DNA of 9,607 nucleotides from NCBI GenBank assembly GCA_034667645.1, contig JAXDQV010000040.1:1-9607 (forward strand), in the 5' to 3' direction. Below the pieces are notes generated by a model. The model had not been told where the DNA came from. It did not search any database and worked only from the letters and a program-made list of their open reading frames with translations. Origin of the DNA: JAJPJG01 sp034667645 (GTDB lineage Bacteria > Verrucomicrobiota > Verrucomicrobiia > Chthoniobacterales > Chthoniobacteraceae). Positions 1-6,402 of the stretch are shown here, piece by piece (position 1 is the stretch's first letter; each line of letters opens with the position of its first letter). The translations under genes and the position numbers were made by a program.

Positions 1-1198
1 CCGTTTCCTTTTTGTTAAACAAGCGGTCGCGGAAGACAAACGCGAGAATCCCCGCCACCACCATCAGCGCCAGCACCGCCAGCATCACCGCGCCGATGAA
101 GTGCTGCTGCTCCGCGCTTTCCACGACGACACGTGTTTTTTTCCGCGGCTTCTCGGCCGCTTCCAGCAGTTGCGCCCGTGCGTAATTCAAATGCTCCAGC
201 AGCTCGTCGTAGGTTTGGTAACGCTGCGCCGGATCCTTGTGCAGCATGCGGTTGATGACGTAAGCCGTCGCGCTCGACACATCGGGCGCGAAGGCCTGCA
301 GGCTCACCGCTTTGCTTTTGATGTGCTTGAGCGCCACGAGTGAAGCCGACTCCGCCTCGAACGGCGGCCGTCCGGCGACGGCGTGAAACAGCGTCCCTCC
401 CAGCGAATAAATATCGCTGCGATAATCTTCCGGCTCCTGGTTCAACTTTTCCGGAGCTACGTAGTAAGGCGTGCCCCAGACTTCGCCACGCTCCTCGGCC
501 TCATGTTCAGCCAAAAGCGCGAGGCCGAAGTCCACAATCTTCGCCGTGTGCGCATCCGCGAAAAGAATGTTGCCCGGTTTGACGTCGCGATGAATCAGCC
601 CTTTCTTGTGCGCCGCCTGCAACCCCTGCGCGATCTGGAGGCCGACTTCGAGCACCTGCGCCTCCGCCACTCGTCCCTGCAAATTCATCAAGTCGTCGAG
701 CGAGCCTTTATCCACCGACTCCATCGCGATGTAAAACAGGCCGTGGTCGGAGCCGAAGGAGAAAACCTTCACCACGTGCGGATGATTGACCGACGCCGTG
801 ATGCGCGCCTCGCGCTCGAACTTTGCGAGATACTGCGCGTCCGCACTGTATTCGCGGCGGACCACTTTCAGTGCGACCACGCGGTTGAGATTCACGTCGC
901 GGGCCTTGTAAACGGCGCCCATTCCTCCCGCGCCTAGCACCTCGGTCAGAGCAAAATTCTTCAACTGCGTTCGCGCACGCATCAGTGTGCCGCACATCGG
1001 GCAGTGCACCTGCGCGAATGGTTCCTGGTCGCTCACGTCGAGCAGGCCGGAGCAGTTTGGGCACGGCTGCAAAACACCGCCTTCCTCGCTGACCGGCCTT
1101 TCCTCCGCCGCTTTTGCGTCGCTGTTTTCCTCCGCCGTCGCTCCGGTCTCCGCGATATTTTCCGGCGCGGACGCGGAATCGTCGGGATCCTCAGGCAT
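1..1198 (-). CDS. Hanks-type serine/threonine protein kinase with N-terminal zinc ribbon, C-terminus cut by window edge
   Basis: The reverse-strand frame is open from an ATG at 1198 to the left edge (399 codons seen, no stop), so the protein is C-terminally truncated here. It should phosphorylate Ser/Thr residues on protein substrates at the inner membrane. Order of parts: an acidic, low-complexity start (1-40); a putative zinc ribbon with CPNC (46-49) and CPMC (66-69); then a full kinase domain (about 81-340). The kinase has the glycine loop GAGGMGAVYKA (89-99), Lys111, helix-C Glu130, HRDVKPGN (203-210, catalytic Asp205), DFG (223-225) and APE (248-250), so all catalytic residues are present and it should be active. 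A hydrophobic helix at about 367-389, flanked by basic residues, looks like a single membrane span that would put any sensory C-terminal part outside the cytoplasm. No strong ribosome binding site precedes the ATG, but the next in-frame Met lies beyond the zinc ribbon. It diverges from rluD. Its substrate is unknown. Confidence 0.93.
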   Translation of the reverse strand, partial: MPEDPDDSASAPENIAETGATAEENSDAKAAEERPVSEEGGVLQPCPNCSGLLDVSDQEPFAQVHCPMCGTLMRARTQLKNFALTEVLGAGGMGAVYKARDVNLNRVVALKVVRREYSADAQYLAKFEREARITASVNHPHVVKVFSFGSDHGLFYIAMESVDKGSLDDLMNLQGRVAEAQVLEVGLQIAQGLQAAHKKGLIHRDVKPGNILFADAHTAKIVDFGLALLAEHEAEERGEVWGTPYYVAPEKLNQEPEDYRSDIYSLGGTLFHAVAGRPPFEAESASLVALKHIKSKAVSLQAFAPDVSSATAYVINRMLHKDPAQRYQTYDELLEHLNYARAQLLEAAEKPRKKTRVVVESAEQQHFIGAVMLAVLALMVVAGILAFVFRDRLFNKKET

Positions 1199-1257
1199 CG
1201 GGCCGTAAGCTAGTTTAGCGTTTGCCAATTTCCAATTTCTAACTTTCAGTCGCCGCC
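1199..1257. promoter_or_regulatory. Divergent intergenic region, kinase / rluD
   Basis: This 59-bp gap separates the starts of two divergent genes, so promoters for both probably lie in it or extend into the coding ends. It is distinctly AT-rich (about 1210-1247) against GC-rich neighbours and contains the 7-mer CCAATTT twice in tandem (1225-1231 and 1232-1238). I could not assign a convincing -35/-10 pair in either direction. The regulatory role is inferred from position and composition only. Confidence 0.4.
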
Positions 1258-2163
1258 ATGCCGGAGTTCCGAGTCGAGAAAGGCGATTCCGGCCAGCGCC
1301 TCGATGCGTTTCTCGCGCAGAAAATTCCGCGTCTTTCGCGCTCCCGCATCCAAGCTTTGATCAAGACCGGGCACGCGCGGATGGACGGCGCGGCGCAAAA
1401 GCCCGGCGCAAAAGTGAAACGCGATCGCGTGGTCAGCATCGAGGAGCCGGAACCGACCAACTCAACCATCGAGGCGGAAGACATCCCGCTCGACGTGATC
1501 TACGAAGACGACGAAATCGTCGTAATCAACAAACCACCTGGACTGGTGGTGCATCCCGCCGCCGGTAACGCCGCGCACACTCTCGTCAACGCCTTGCTCA
1601 ATCACTGCCGCTCCCTTTCCGGCATCGGCGGCGAGCGGCGCCCCGGGATTGTCCATCGTCTCGACAAGGAAACGAGCGGCTGCATCGTCGTCGCAAAAAA
1701 TGACGCGGCACATCAGTCGCTCGCGCGCCAATTCGCCGCCCGCACCGTCACGAAAATCTATCTCGCACTCGTGTCGGGTCATTTGAAAACAAAGCTCGGA
1801 ACGATGGACGCCGCGATCGGGCGCCATCCCGTCCATCGAAAACAAATGACCGTGCTCGCGCGGGGACGGGCGGCGAAAACGGATTACCGCGTCGTGCAGG
1901 AAATCGACCCGGCGTCGCTGGTGGAATGCCGGCTGCACACCGGCCGCACGCATCAGATTCGCGTCCACCTCAAGCACCTCGGGCATCCGGTGCTCGGTGA
2001 TAAACTCTACGCGCCAAAGCTCGCGCGCGGTTTCCCGCGGCAAATGCTGCACGCGTGGCAGCTCGGCTTTGCGCATCCCGCCACGAAGCTCCCGGTAAAA
2101 TTCACTGCTCCGCTGCCGGATGATTTTGTAAAAGCGGGTGCTGCCGTGCTTCCCCATGACTGA
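1258..2163 (+). CDS. rluD: RluD-like 23S rRNA pseudouridine synthase (RluA family)
   Basis: A complete 301-aa protein that isomerises specific uridines to pseudouridine in RNA. RluD of E. coli modifies U1911, U1915 and U1917 in helix 69 of 23S rRNA. An S4 RNA-binding domain covers about 13-60, and the catalytic domain follows. The RluA-family signature HRLDKETSG is at 133-141 with catalytic Asp136. Other matches are NKPPGLVVHP (91-100), GRTHQIRVHL (229-238), HPVLGD (243-248) and a C-terminal RQMLHA (261-266) like the RQALHA of RluD. The S4 domain and the segment around 97-115 fit RluD better than RluA. RluC-type specificity cannot be excluded from sequence alone. The ATG at 1258 is the natural start, because the S4 domain begins a few residues later; no good Shine-Dalgarno is seen. 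It is the first gene of a pair with the uracil-DNA glycosylase, whose ATG lies inside its last codons. Confidence 0.93.
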   Translation: MPEFRVEKGDSGQRLDAFLAQKIPRLSRSRIQALIKTGHARMDGAAQKPGAKVKRDRVVSIEEPEPTNSTIEAEDIPLDVIYEDDEIVVINKPPGLVVHPAAGNAAHTLVNALLNHCRSLSGIGGERRPGIVHRLDKETSGCIVVAKNDAAHQSLARQFAARTVTKIYLALVSGHLKTKLGTMDAAIGRHPVHRKQMTVLARGRAAKTDYRVVQEIDPASLVECRLHTGRTHQIRVHLKHLGHPVLGDKLYAPKLARGFPRQMLHAWQLGFAHPATKLPVKFTAPLPDDFVKAGAAVLPHD

Positions 2164-2944
2164 TTTTCAAAACGCGCTCCAGTTTGTGCATGACTCGCTG
2201 GCGCGACTGCGGGAGGAAGGCGTGAAGATGCGGGCATCCCAAACTTCGCTTGAAATGCTGCGCCGCCCGGCGCAAACGCCCGTTAACAAACCGGCCACGA
2301 ATGTAAAACAGGCCGGCGGATCGGACAAAGAGGCTCGGATGAATCCGTTGCGCGACCGCGCCCTGGTTTGTGTGAAATGTCCGCATCTCGCGGCCAGTCG
2401 CACGCAGGTGGTTTTTGGCGTGGGAAATCTGAATGCGGAGCTGATGTTCGTTGGCGAGGCGCCCGGCGCGGATGAAGATTTGCAGGGAGAGCCGTTCGTC
2501 GGAAAAGCGGGTCAGCTTTTGACAAAAATCATCGAGACGATGGGCTTCGCACGCGCTGACGTTTACATCGCGAATGTCCTGAAGTGCCGCCCGAACATGC
2601 CGGTCGGCGAAAGCGGAAACCGGAAGCCGACCGTCACCGAAATGGAAACCTGCCTGCCGTATTTGCGCGAGCAGATCGAAATCATCCAGCCGCGCGTGCT
2701 CGTGGCGCTCGGCGCGGTCGCGATGGAAGGCCTGCTCGCCGCCGTGGAACCGATGCACAAACTGCGGGGGCGGTGGCATGATTTTCACGGCATCCCGCTC
2801 CGCGCGACGTATCACCCCGCCTATCTGCTGCGCAACCAAACATTGGGAGAGCGGCGCAAGGTCTGGGAAGACATGCTGCTCGTGCTTGAGCGCCTCGGAA
2901 AAACGGTCACGGAAAAGCAGCGTTCGCACTTTCTCCCGAAATAA
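2156..2944 (+). CDS. Family-4 (Fe-S) uracil-DNA glycosylase
   Basis: This 262-aa enzyme removes uracil from DNA, starting base-excision repair of deaminated cytosine. The family-4 signature is clear: GEAPGADE (100-107), then GEPFVGKAGQLL (111-122), and HPAYLLR (220-226) near the C-terminus. Four cysteines placed as in 4Fe-4S members are Cys72 and Cys75 (CVKC), Cys144 (KCRP) and Cys166 (TCLP), so a 4Fe-4S cluster is expected. The first 65 residues or so are a charged and then proline/alanine-rich lead-in without recognisable domain, making the protein longer at the N-terminus than a minimal family-4 enzyme. I chose the ATG at 2156, which overlaps the rluD stop in ATGACTGA, a typical coupling arrangement. 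A GTG at 2138 in the same frame would add six residues and is less likely. A hairpin follows directly after the TAA stop. Confidence 0.93.
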   Translation: MTDFQNALQFVHDSLARLREEGVKMRASQTSLEMLRRPAQTPVNKPATNVKQAGGSDKEARMNPLRDRALVCVKCPHLAASRTQVVFGVGNLNAELMFVGEAPGADEDLQGEPFVGKAGQLLTKIIETMGFARADVYIANVLKCRPNMPVGESGNRKPTVTEMETCLPYLREQIEIIQPRVLVALGAVAMEGLLAAVEPMHKLRGRWHDFHGIPLRATYHPAYLLRNQTLGERRKVWEDMLLVLERLGKTVTEKQRSHFLPK

Positions 2945-2971
2945 TCCGCGCCGCGCGGGCTGCGGAATTTT
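2945..2971 (+). terminator. Probable intrinsic terminator of the rluD-glycosylase operon
   Basis: Directly after the TAA at 2942-2944, bases 2945-2952 (TCCGCGCC) can pair with 2958-2966 (GGCTGCGGA). That gives an 8-bp GC-rich stem with one bulged T (2961) and a 5-nt loop GCGCG. It is followed by AA and a run of four T's (2968-2971). The T run is short and the stem has a bulge, so efficiency may be modest. Confidence 0.5.
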
Positions 2972-2983
2972 GCAAGACGACGG

Positions 2984-2997
2984 CCGGAGCGCTCCGG
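2984..2997. promoter_or_regulatory. Perfect 14-bp palindrome upstream of the secreted glycosidase gene
   Basis: CCGGAGCGCTCCGG reads identically on both strands and ends 12 bp before the ATG at 3010. It has no spacer and no following T run, so it resembles a protein-binding half-site pair more than a terminator. In RNA it could fold into a 5-bp stem with a GCGC loop next to the ribosome binding region. A weak Shine-Dalgarno-like GGTAAG (2996-3001) abuts it. A role as an operator is inference. Confidence 0.35.
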
Positions 2998-3009
2998 TAA
3001 GCTCGACTG

Positions 3010-5130
3010 ATGAATCGTTTCCTCCCGCTGATTCTTGCCGCTCTTGCTTTTCCCTGCATCCCGTCGCGTGCCGCCGATGAGCAGCGCATTGATCGGGAAG
3101 CATTGGTGACCCGGCGCAATCCCGTGTTGCATCAACTCGATGCGACGAGCCCGCTCAGTGTGGGCAACGGCGAGTTTGCTTTCACCGCCGACGTGACCGG
3201 CTTGCAGACCTTTACCGAGCCCTACGAAAAGGAAACGCCGCTCTGCACGCAATCGCAATGGGGCTGGCACAGCGCGCCCAATCCCGAGGGCTACAGCATG
3301 GAGCGGTATAAATATTCGATGTATGAAAGCCACGGACGGCAGGTGGGCTACGCCAACCACAAGAACGGCGATCCGGCCGGGACCTGGCTGCGCAACAATC
3401 CGCACCGGATGCATCTCGGCCGAATCGCGCTGCAATTAACAAAGCGCTCCGGCGAAGCGGCGACCCCGCAGGATTTATCCGCGATCGAGCAGAAGCTCGA
3501 CCTGTATCGCGGTTCGCTGCACAGCGAGTTTCAGTTCGACGGCGAAAAAGTGCGCGTCGAAACGATCTGCCATCCCGAGCGCGACCTGATCGCGGTGAGG
3601 ATCGAATCTCCGCTCGTCGGCGACGGGCGGTTGAAAGTGGAGCTGTCCTTCCCCTACCCGAGCCCGAAGAAAACGGCGGCGGATTGGACGCAGCCCGGTG
3701 CGCACACCACCACGCTGGCGCAGCCGCAAAAAGGCCGCGCCGATTTTACCCGCGTCATTGACGACACGCATTCATTTGCGACCGCCGTTTGGAAAACGCC
3801 CGCGAGCATTGCAGCGGGCGAGCCACACCATTTCGTGCTCGCGCCGAACAAAAAGGAAGGCGCGCTGGAGTTCGTCTGCGCGTTCGCGCCCAAGGCCATC
3901 GCGGGAGACCTGCCGGATTTTTCGGCGACGAAGGCGGGTGCGGAAAAGCACTGGAATGAGTTCTGGACTCGGGGAGCGGCGATTGATTTTTCCCACTGCA
4001 CTGATCCGCGCGCGCAGGAGCTCGAGCGGCGAGTAGTGCTCTCGCAGTATCTCACTGCGATCCAGTGCGCGGGATCGCTGCCGCCGCAGGAGACGGGGCT
4101 GACGTTCAATAGCTGGAACGGGAAATTTCACCTCGAAATGCACTGGTGGCACGAAGCGCAATTCGCGCTCTGGAACCGCATCGACCTGCTGGAAAAAAGT
4201 CTGCCTTACTACAATGCGATTCTGCCGGTGGCCCAGGCGAATGCGAAGCGACAGGGTTATGCCGGCGCGCGCTGGCCGAAAATGGCCGATCCTGCAGGCA
4301 ACGATTCGCCGTCGCCGATCGGGCCGTTCTTGATCTGGCAGCAACCCCATCCGATCTACTACGCGGAGCTTTGCTGGCGGGCGCACCCTGGCCAGCGCAC
4401 GCTGGAGGCGCAGAAGGATGTGGTGTTTCAAACCGCGGAATTCATGGCGTCGTATGCGGCCTTGGAAAATGACCGATACGTGCTCGGTCCGCCGCTGCAA
4501 CTCGCGCAGGAGCGTTTTCCGAAGGACACCACGATGAACGGAACCTTCGAACTCGCCTACTGGCGCTGGGCGCTCGAAACGGCGCAGAAATGGAAGGAAC
4601 GGCTCCATCTGCCACGCGAGGAAAACTGGGACCACGTGCTCGCAAAGCTGTCACCGCTGCCAGTGAAGGACGGACTTTACGTCGCGGCGGAGACCGCTCC
4701 GGATACGTTTGAGAAGTTCATGACGGATCATCCTTCGATGCTCGGCGCGCTCGGATTTTTGCCCGGCCCGGGAGTCGATTCGGAAACGATGCGCGCGACA
4801 TTGCACAAGGTGCTGGCCGACTGGCATTGGGACGACACGTGGGGCTGGGATTGTCCCATGGTCGCGATGACCGCGGCACGTCTCGGCGAGCCGGAAACCG
4901 CGGTGAGCATGCTGTTGCGCGATACGCCCAAGAACGGCTACCGGCTGAACGGACACAATCCGCAGGCGCGGGAGGATTTGCCGATCTATCTGCCGGGAAA
5001 TGGTGCGCTCCTCGCCGCAGTCGCAATGATGGCGGGCGGCTGGGATGGAACCCCGGGCAAGGACGCGCCGGGATTTCCCAAAGACGGAAAATGGAACGTC
5101 CGCGCCGAAGGATTCGCCCCGATGCCCTGA
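3010..5130 (+). CDS. Secreted GH65-like six-hairpin (alpha/alpha)6 glycosidase
   Basis: A complete 706-aa protein. Residues 1-21 form a signal peptide (basic start, hydrophobic core, cleavage likely after SRA), so it should be exported to the periplasm or beyond. The region at about 38-330 looks like the N-terminal beta-sandwich of GH65-type enzymes, with VGNGEFAF at 51-58. The rest looks like an (alpha/alpha)6 barrel. GH65-like marks are FNSWNGKFHLEMHWWHEAQF (366-385), in the place of the family's FWD-E-W segment, and YAGARWP (417-423), resembling the GARFPW motif of acid trehalases and disaccharide phosphorylases. QERFPKDTTMN (500-510) followed by YWRWAL resembles the DE(Y/F)H...NN...RWNL segment; Glu501 is a candidate general acid. 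DDTWGWDCP (608-616) and LPGNGALL (661-668) are further conserved-looking stretches. Whether it is a hydrolase, a phosphorylase or inactive, and its sugar substrate, cannot be read from sequence. The ATG is fixed by the signal peptide. No gene partner in sugar use is visible. Confidence 0.78.
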   Translation: MNRFLPLILAALAFPCIPSRAADEQRIDREALVTRRNPVLHQLDATSPLSVGNGEFAFTADVTGLQTFTEPYEKETPLCTQSQWGWHSAPNPEGYSMERYKYSMYESHGRQVGYANHKNGDPAGTWLRNNPHRMHLGRIALQLTKRSGEAATPQDLSAIEQKLDLYRGSLHSEFQFDGEKVRVETICHPERDLIAVRIESPLVGDGRLKVELSFPYPSPKKTAADWTQPGAHTTTLAQPQKGRADFTRVIDDTHSFATAVWKTPASIAAGEPHHFVLAPNKKEGALEFVCAFAPKAIAGDLPDFSATKAGAEKHWNEFWTRGAAIDFSHCTDPRAQELERRVVLSQYLTAIQCAGSLPPQETGLTFNSWNGKFHLEMHWWHEAQFALWNRIDLLEKSLPYYNAILPVAQANAKRQGYAGARWPKMADPAGNDSPSPIGPFLIWQQPHPIYYAELCWRAHPGQRTLEAQKDVVFQTAEFMASYAALENDRYVLGPPLQLAQERFPKDTTMNGTFELAYWRWALETAQKWKERLHLPREENWDHVLAKLSPLPVKDGLYVAAETAPDTFEKFMTDHPSMLGALGFLPGPGVDSETMRATLHKVLADWHWDDTWGWDCPMVAMTAARLGEPETAVSMLLRDTPKNGYRLNGHNPQAREDLPIYLPGNGALLAAVAMMAGGWDGTPGKDAPGFPKDGKWNVRAEGFAPMP

Positions 5131-5133
5131 CGT

Positions 5134-6402
5134 TTATTCGCTCGTCTGCAGGCAAACACTGATCGTCGTCCCCACGCCGAGTTTCGTGTGGAGATGAAGC
5201 GCACCGTTCGCTTCTTTAACGAGACGTTTAACAATCGATAGTCCCAAGCCCGTTCCCTTGTCGGCGGATTTCGTGGTGAACTGCGACTCGAACATTTTCC
5301 GCACGAACTCCGGCTGAATGCCCGGGCCATTGTCCTGCACGGAGATCGCCAGGATCGGAGCGCGATTCAGAAAGCCCTCGCGGTTGATGAATCGCTCCTC
5401 GTCTCCATCCGTGAACTGGCTGACATCCAGCGGATAAATGAGCCGCTGCGCGCGAATCTCCACGCGATGGGGCCGATCGGTGGACTGCAAGGCGTTGATT
5501 GTCAGGTTCAACAGAATCTGCAAAAGATCGGTGCCGTTGATTTCGGCAAACACATCTTCCGAAAGATCGTGAATGGTCAAATCGTTGCCGTGCGTATTCG
5601 GATGCCGCACCAGCAACTCCTTCAGATCGCTGAGGATTTGATTGATGCCGACGCGCGTTGGTTCGCCGGAACCCTCATGCAGAAAAGAGAGGTATCTCCG
5701 CGAGATTTCGAAGCAGCGGCCGACCTGCCCGGTGAGGCGGTTGAGGTCGCCCTTGATGATTTCCAATTGCTCACCTTCGACAGTCTCGGAGTTTTGCATC
5801 GAGCGGTTGATGATGTCGATGAAGCCGGAAATCACCGTGAGCGGCCCGTTGATGTCATGAAGCACGCTGGCGTAAATCTCACCTTTGGCGCGGTTCATCT
5901 CGCCCTTCATTTTTTGATCTTCGATTTCCTTCTGCAGCTGCTTGAGCGTCTGGTTTGTCGCCTGCAAATTGAGCGCTGCCTGGTGCTTTTCACGAGCCTT
6001 CGCGACCGCCGCGCGCATCGTGGGAATGTCGAACGGCTTGTTTAGATAATCCGAGGCGCCATAGCGAAGCGCCTGCCGCGCCGTCTCGATCGTTTCATAC
6101 GCCGTCAGCATGATCACCTCGATGGTCGGATTCATCTCCTTGATCTGCCGCAGCACTTCCACTCCCGACATTCCCGCCATCAAAATATCGAGGATCGCGA
6201 CGTCGATCGGCTGCTTCCGCGCATGCTCGAGCGCCTGCGCCCCGTCGCTCGCGAGCAGGACGTTGTATTCGTCCTTGAAGATGATTTTTACGGACTGGCG
6301 CGGCCCTTCCTCGTCATCCACCACCAGCAAGGTAGGACGCCCGCCGGCCCGCTCGCGTGAAGGCGGGTTAGAAGTGGTATCCAACGGCGAAGGTAAGGGC
6401 AT
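5134..6402 (-). CDS. Receiver-first histidine kinase (REC-HisKA-HATPase)
   Basis: A complete 422-aa cytoplasmic signalling protein without membrane spans. An N-terminal receiver domain (about 23-138) has the acidic pair Asp29/Asp30, phospho-acceptor Asp72, Thr100 and Lys122 (NKPF). A charged coiled-coil-like linker follows (about 138-175). The histidine kinase core comes next: H-box LHDINGPL with His182, N-box NLTINAL (Asn299, Asn303), G1 DNGPG (357-361), F-box MFESQFTTK (370-378) and G2 GTGLGLSI (383-390). All key residues are present, so both phosphoacceptance and autophosphorylation look possible. Having the receiver in front suggests that another kinase, perhaps the one encoded at 7847-9607, controls this one; that is inference. 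No output domain is present. An in-frame TAA (6406-6408) lies two codons upstream of the ATG, so translation cannot begin earlier. A TTG at 6384 is an alternative start. The 5' end overlaps the FadL-type gene by 35 nt, suggesting coupled translation. Its stop is 3 bp from the convergent glycosidase stop. Confidence 0.92.
   Translation of the reverse strand: MPLPSPLDTTSNPPSRERAGGRPTLLVVDDEEGPRQSVKIIFKDEYNVLLASDGAQALEHARKQPIDVAILDILMAGMSGVEVLRQIKEMNPTIEVIMLTAYETIETARQALRYGASDYLNKPFDIPTMRAAVAKAREKHQAALNLQATNQTLKQLQKEIEDQKMKGEMNRAKGEIYASVLHDINGPLTVISGFIDIINRSMQNSETVEGEQLEIIKGDLNRLTGQVGRCFEISRRYLSFLHEGSGEPTRVGINQILSDLKELLVRHPNTHGNDLTIHDLSEDVFAEINGTDLLQILLNLTINALQSTDRPHRVEIRAQRLIYPLDVSQFTDGDEERFINREGFLNRAPILAISVQDNGPGIQPEFVRKMFESQFTTKSADKGTGLGLSIVKRLVKEANGALHLHTKLGVGTTISVCLQTSE

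Noticed and set aside
2138..2155. GTG at 2138 as the start of the uracil-DNA glycosylase
   Set aside because: It adds only six residues without homology, whereas the ATG at 2156 overlaps the rluD stop in a standard coupling arrangement.
1462..2157. A 231-codon reverse-strand open frame inside rluD
   Set aside because: It is antisense to the catalytic domain of rluD and has no recognisable motifs.
2102..3103. A 333-codon reverse-strand open frame across the glycosylase gene
   Set aside because: It lies antisense to a well-supported glycosylase with all family motifs. Its translation shows no recognisable domain, and long antisense frames are expected in GC-rich DNA.
3772..4635. A 287-codon reverse-strand open frame inside the secreted glycosidase gene
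   Set aside because: The Arg-rich translation without domain features is an antisense shadow of the sense gene, which has a signal peptide and family motifs.
5467..6045. A 192-codon forward open frame opposite the REC-kinase gene
   Set aside because: It overlaps the kinase core on the other strand, where all catalytic boxes are present, and shows no motif of its own.
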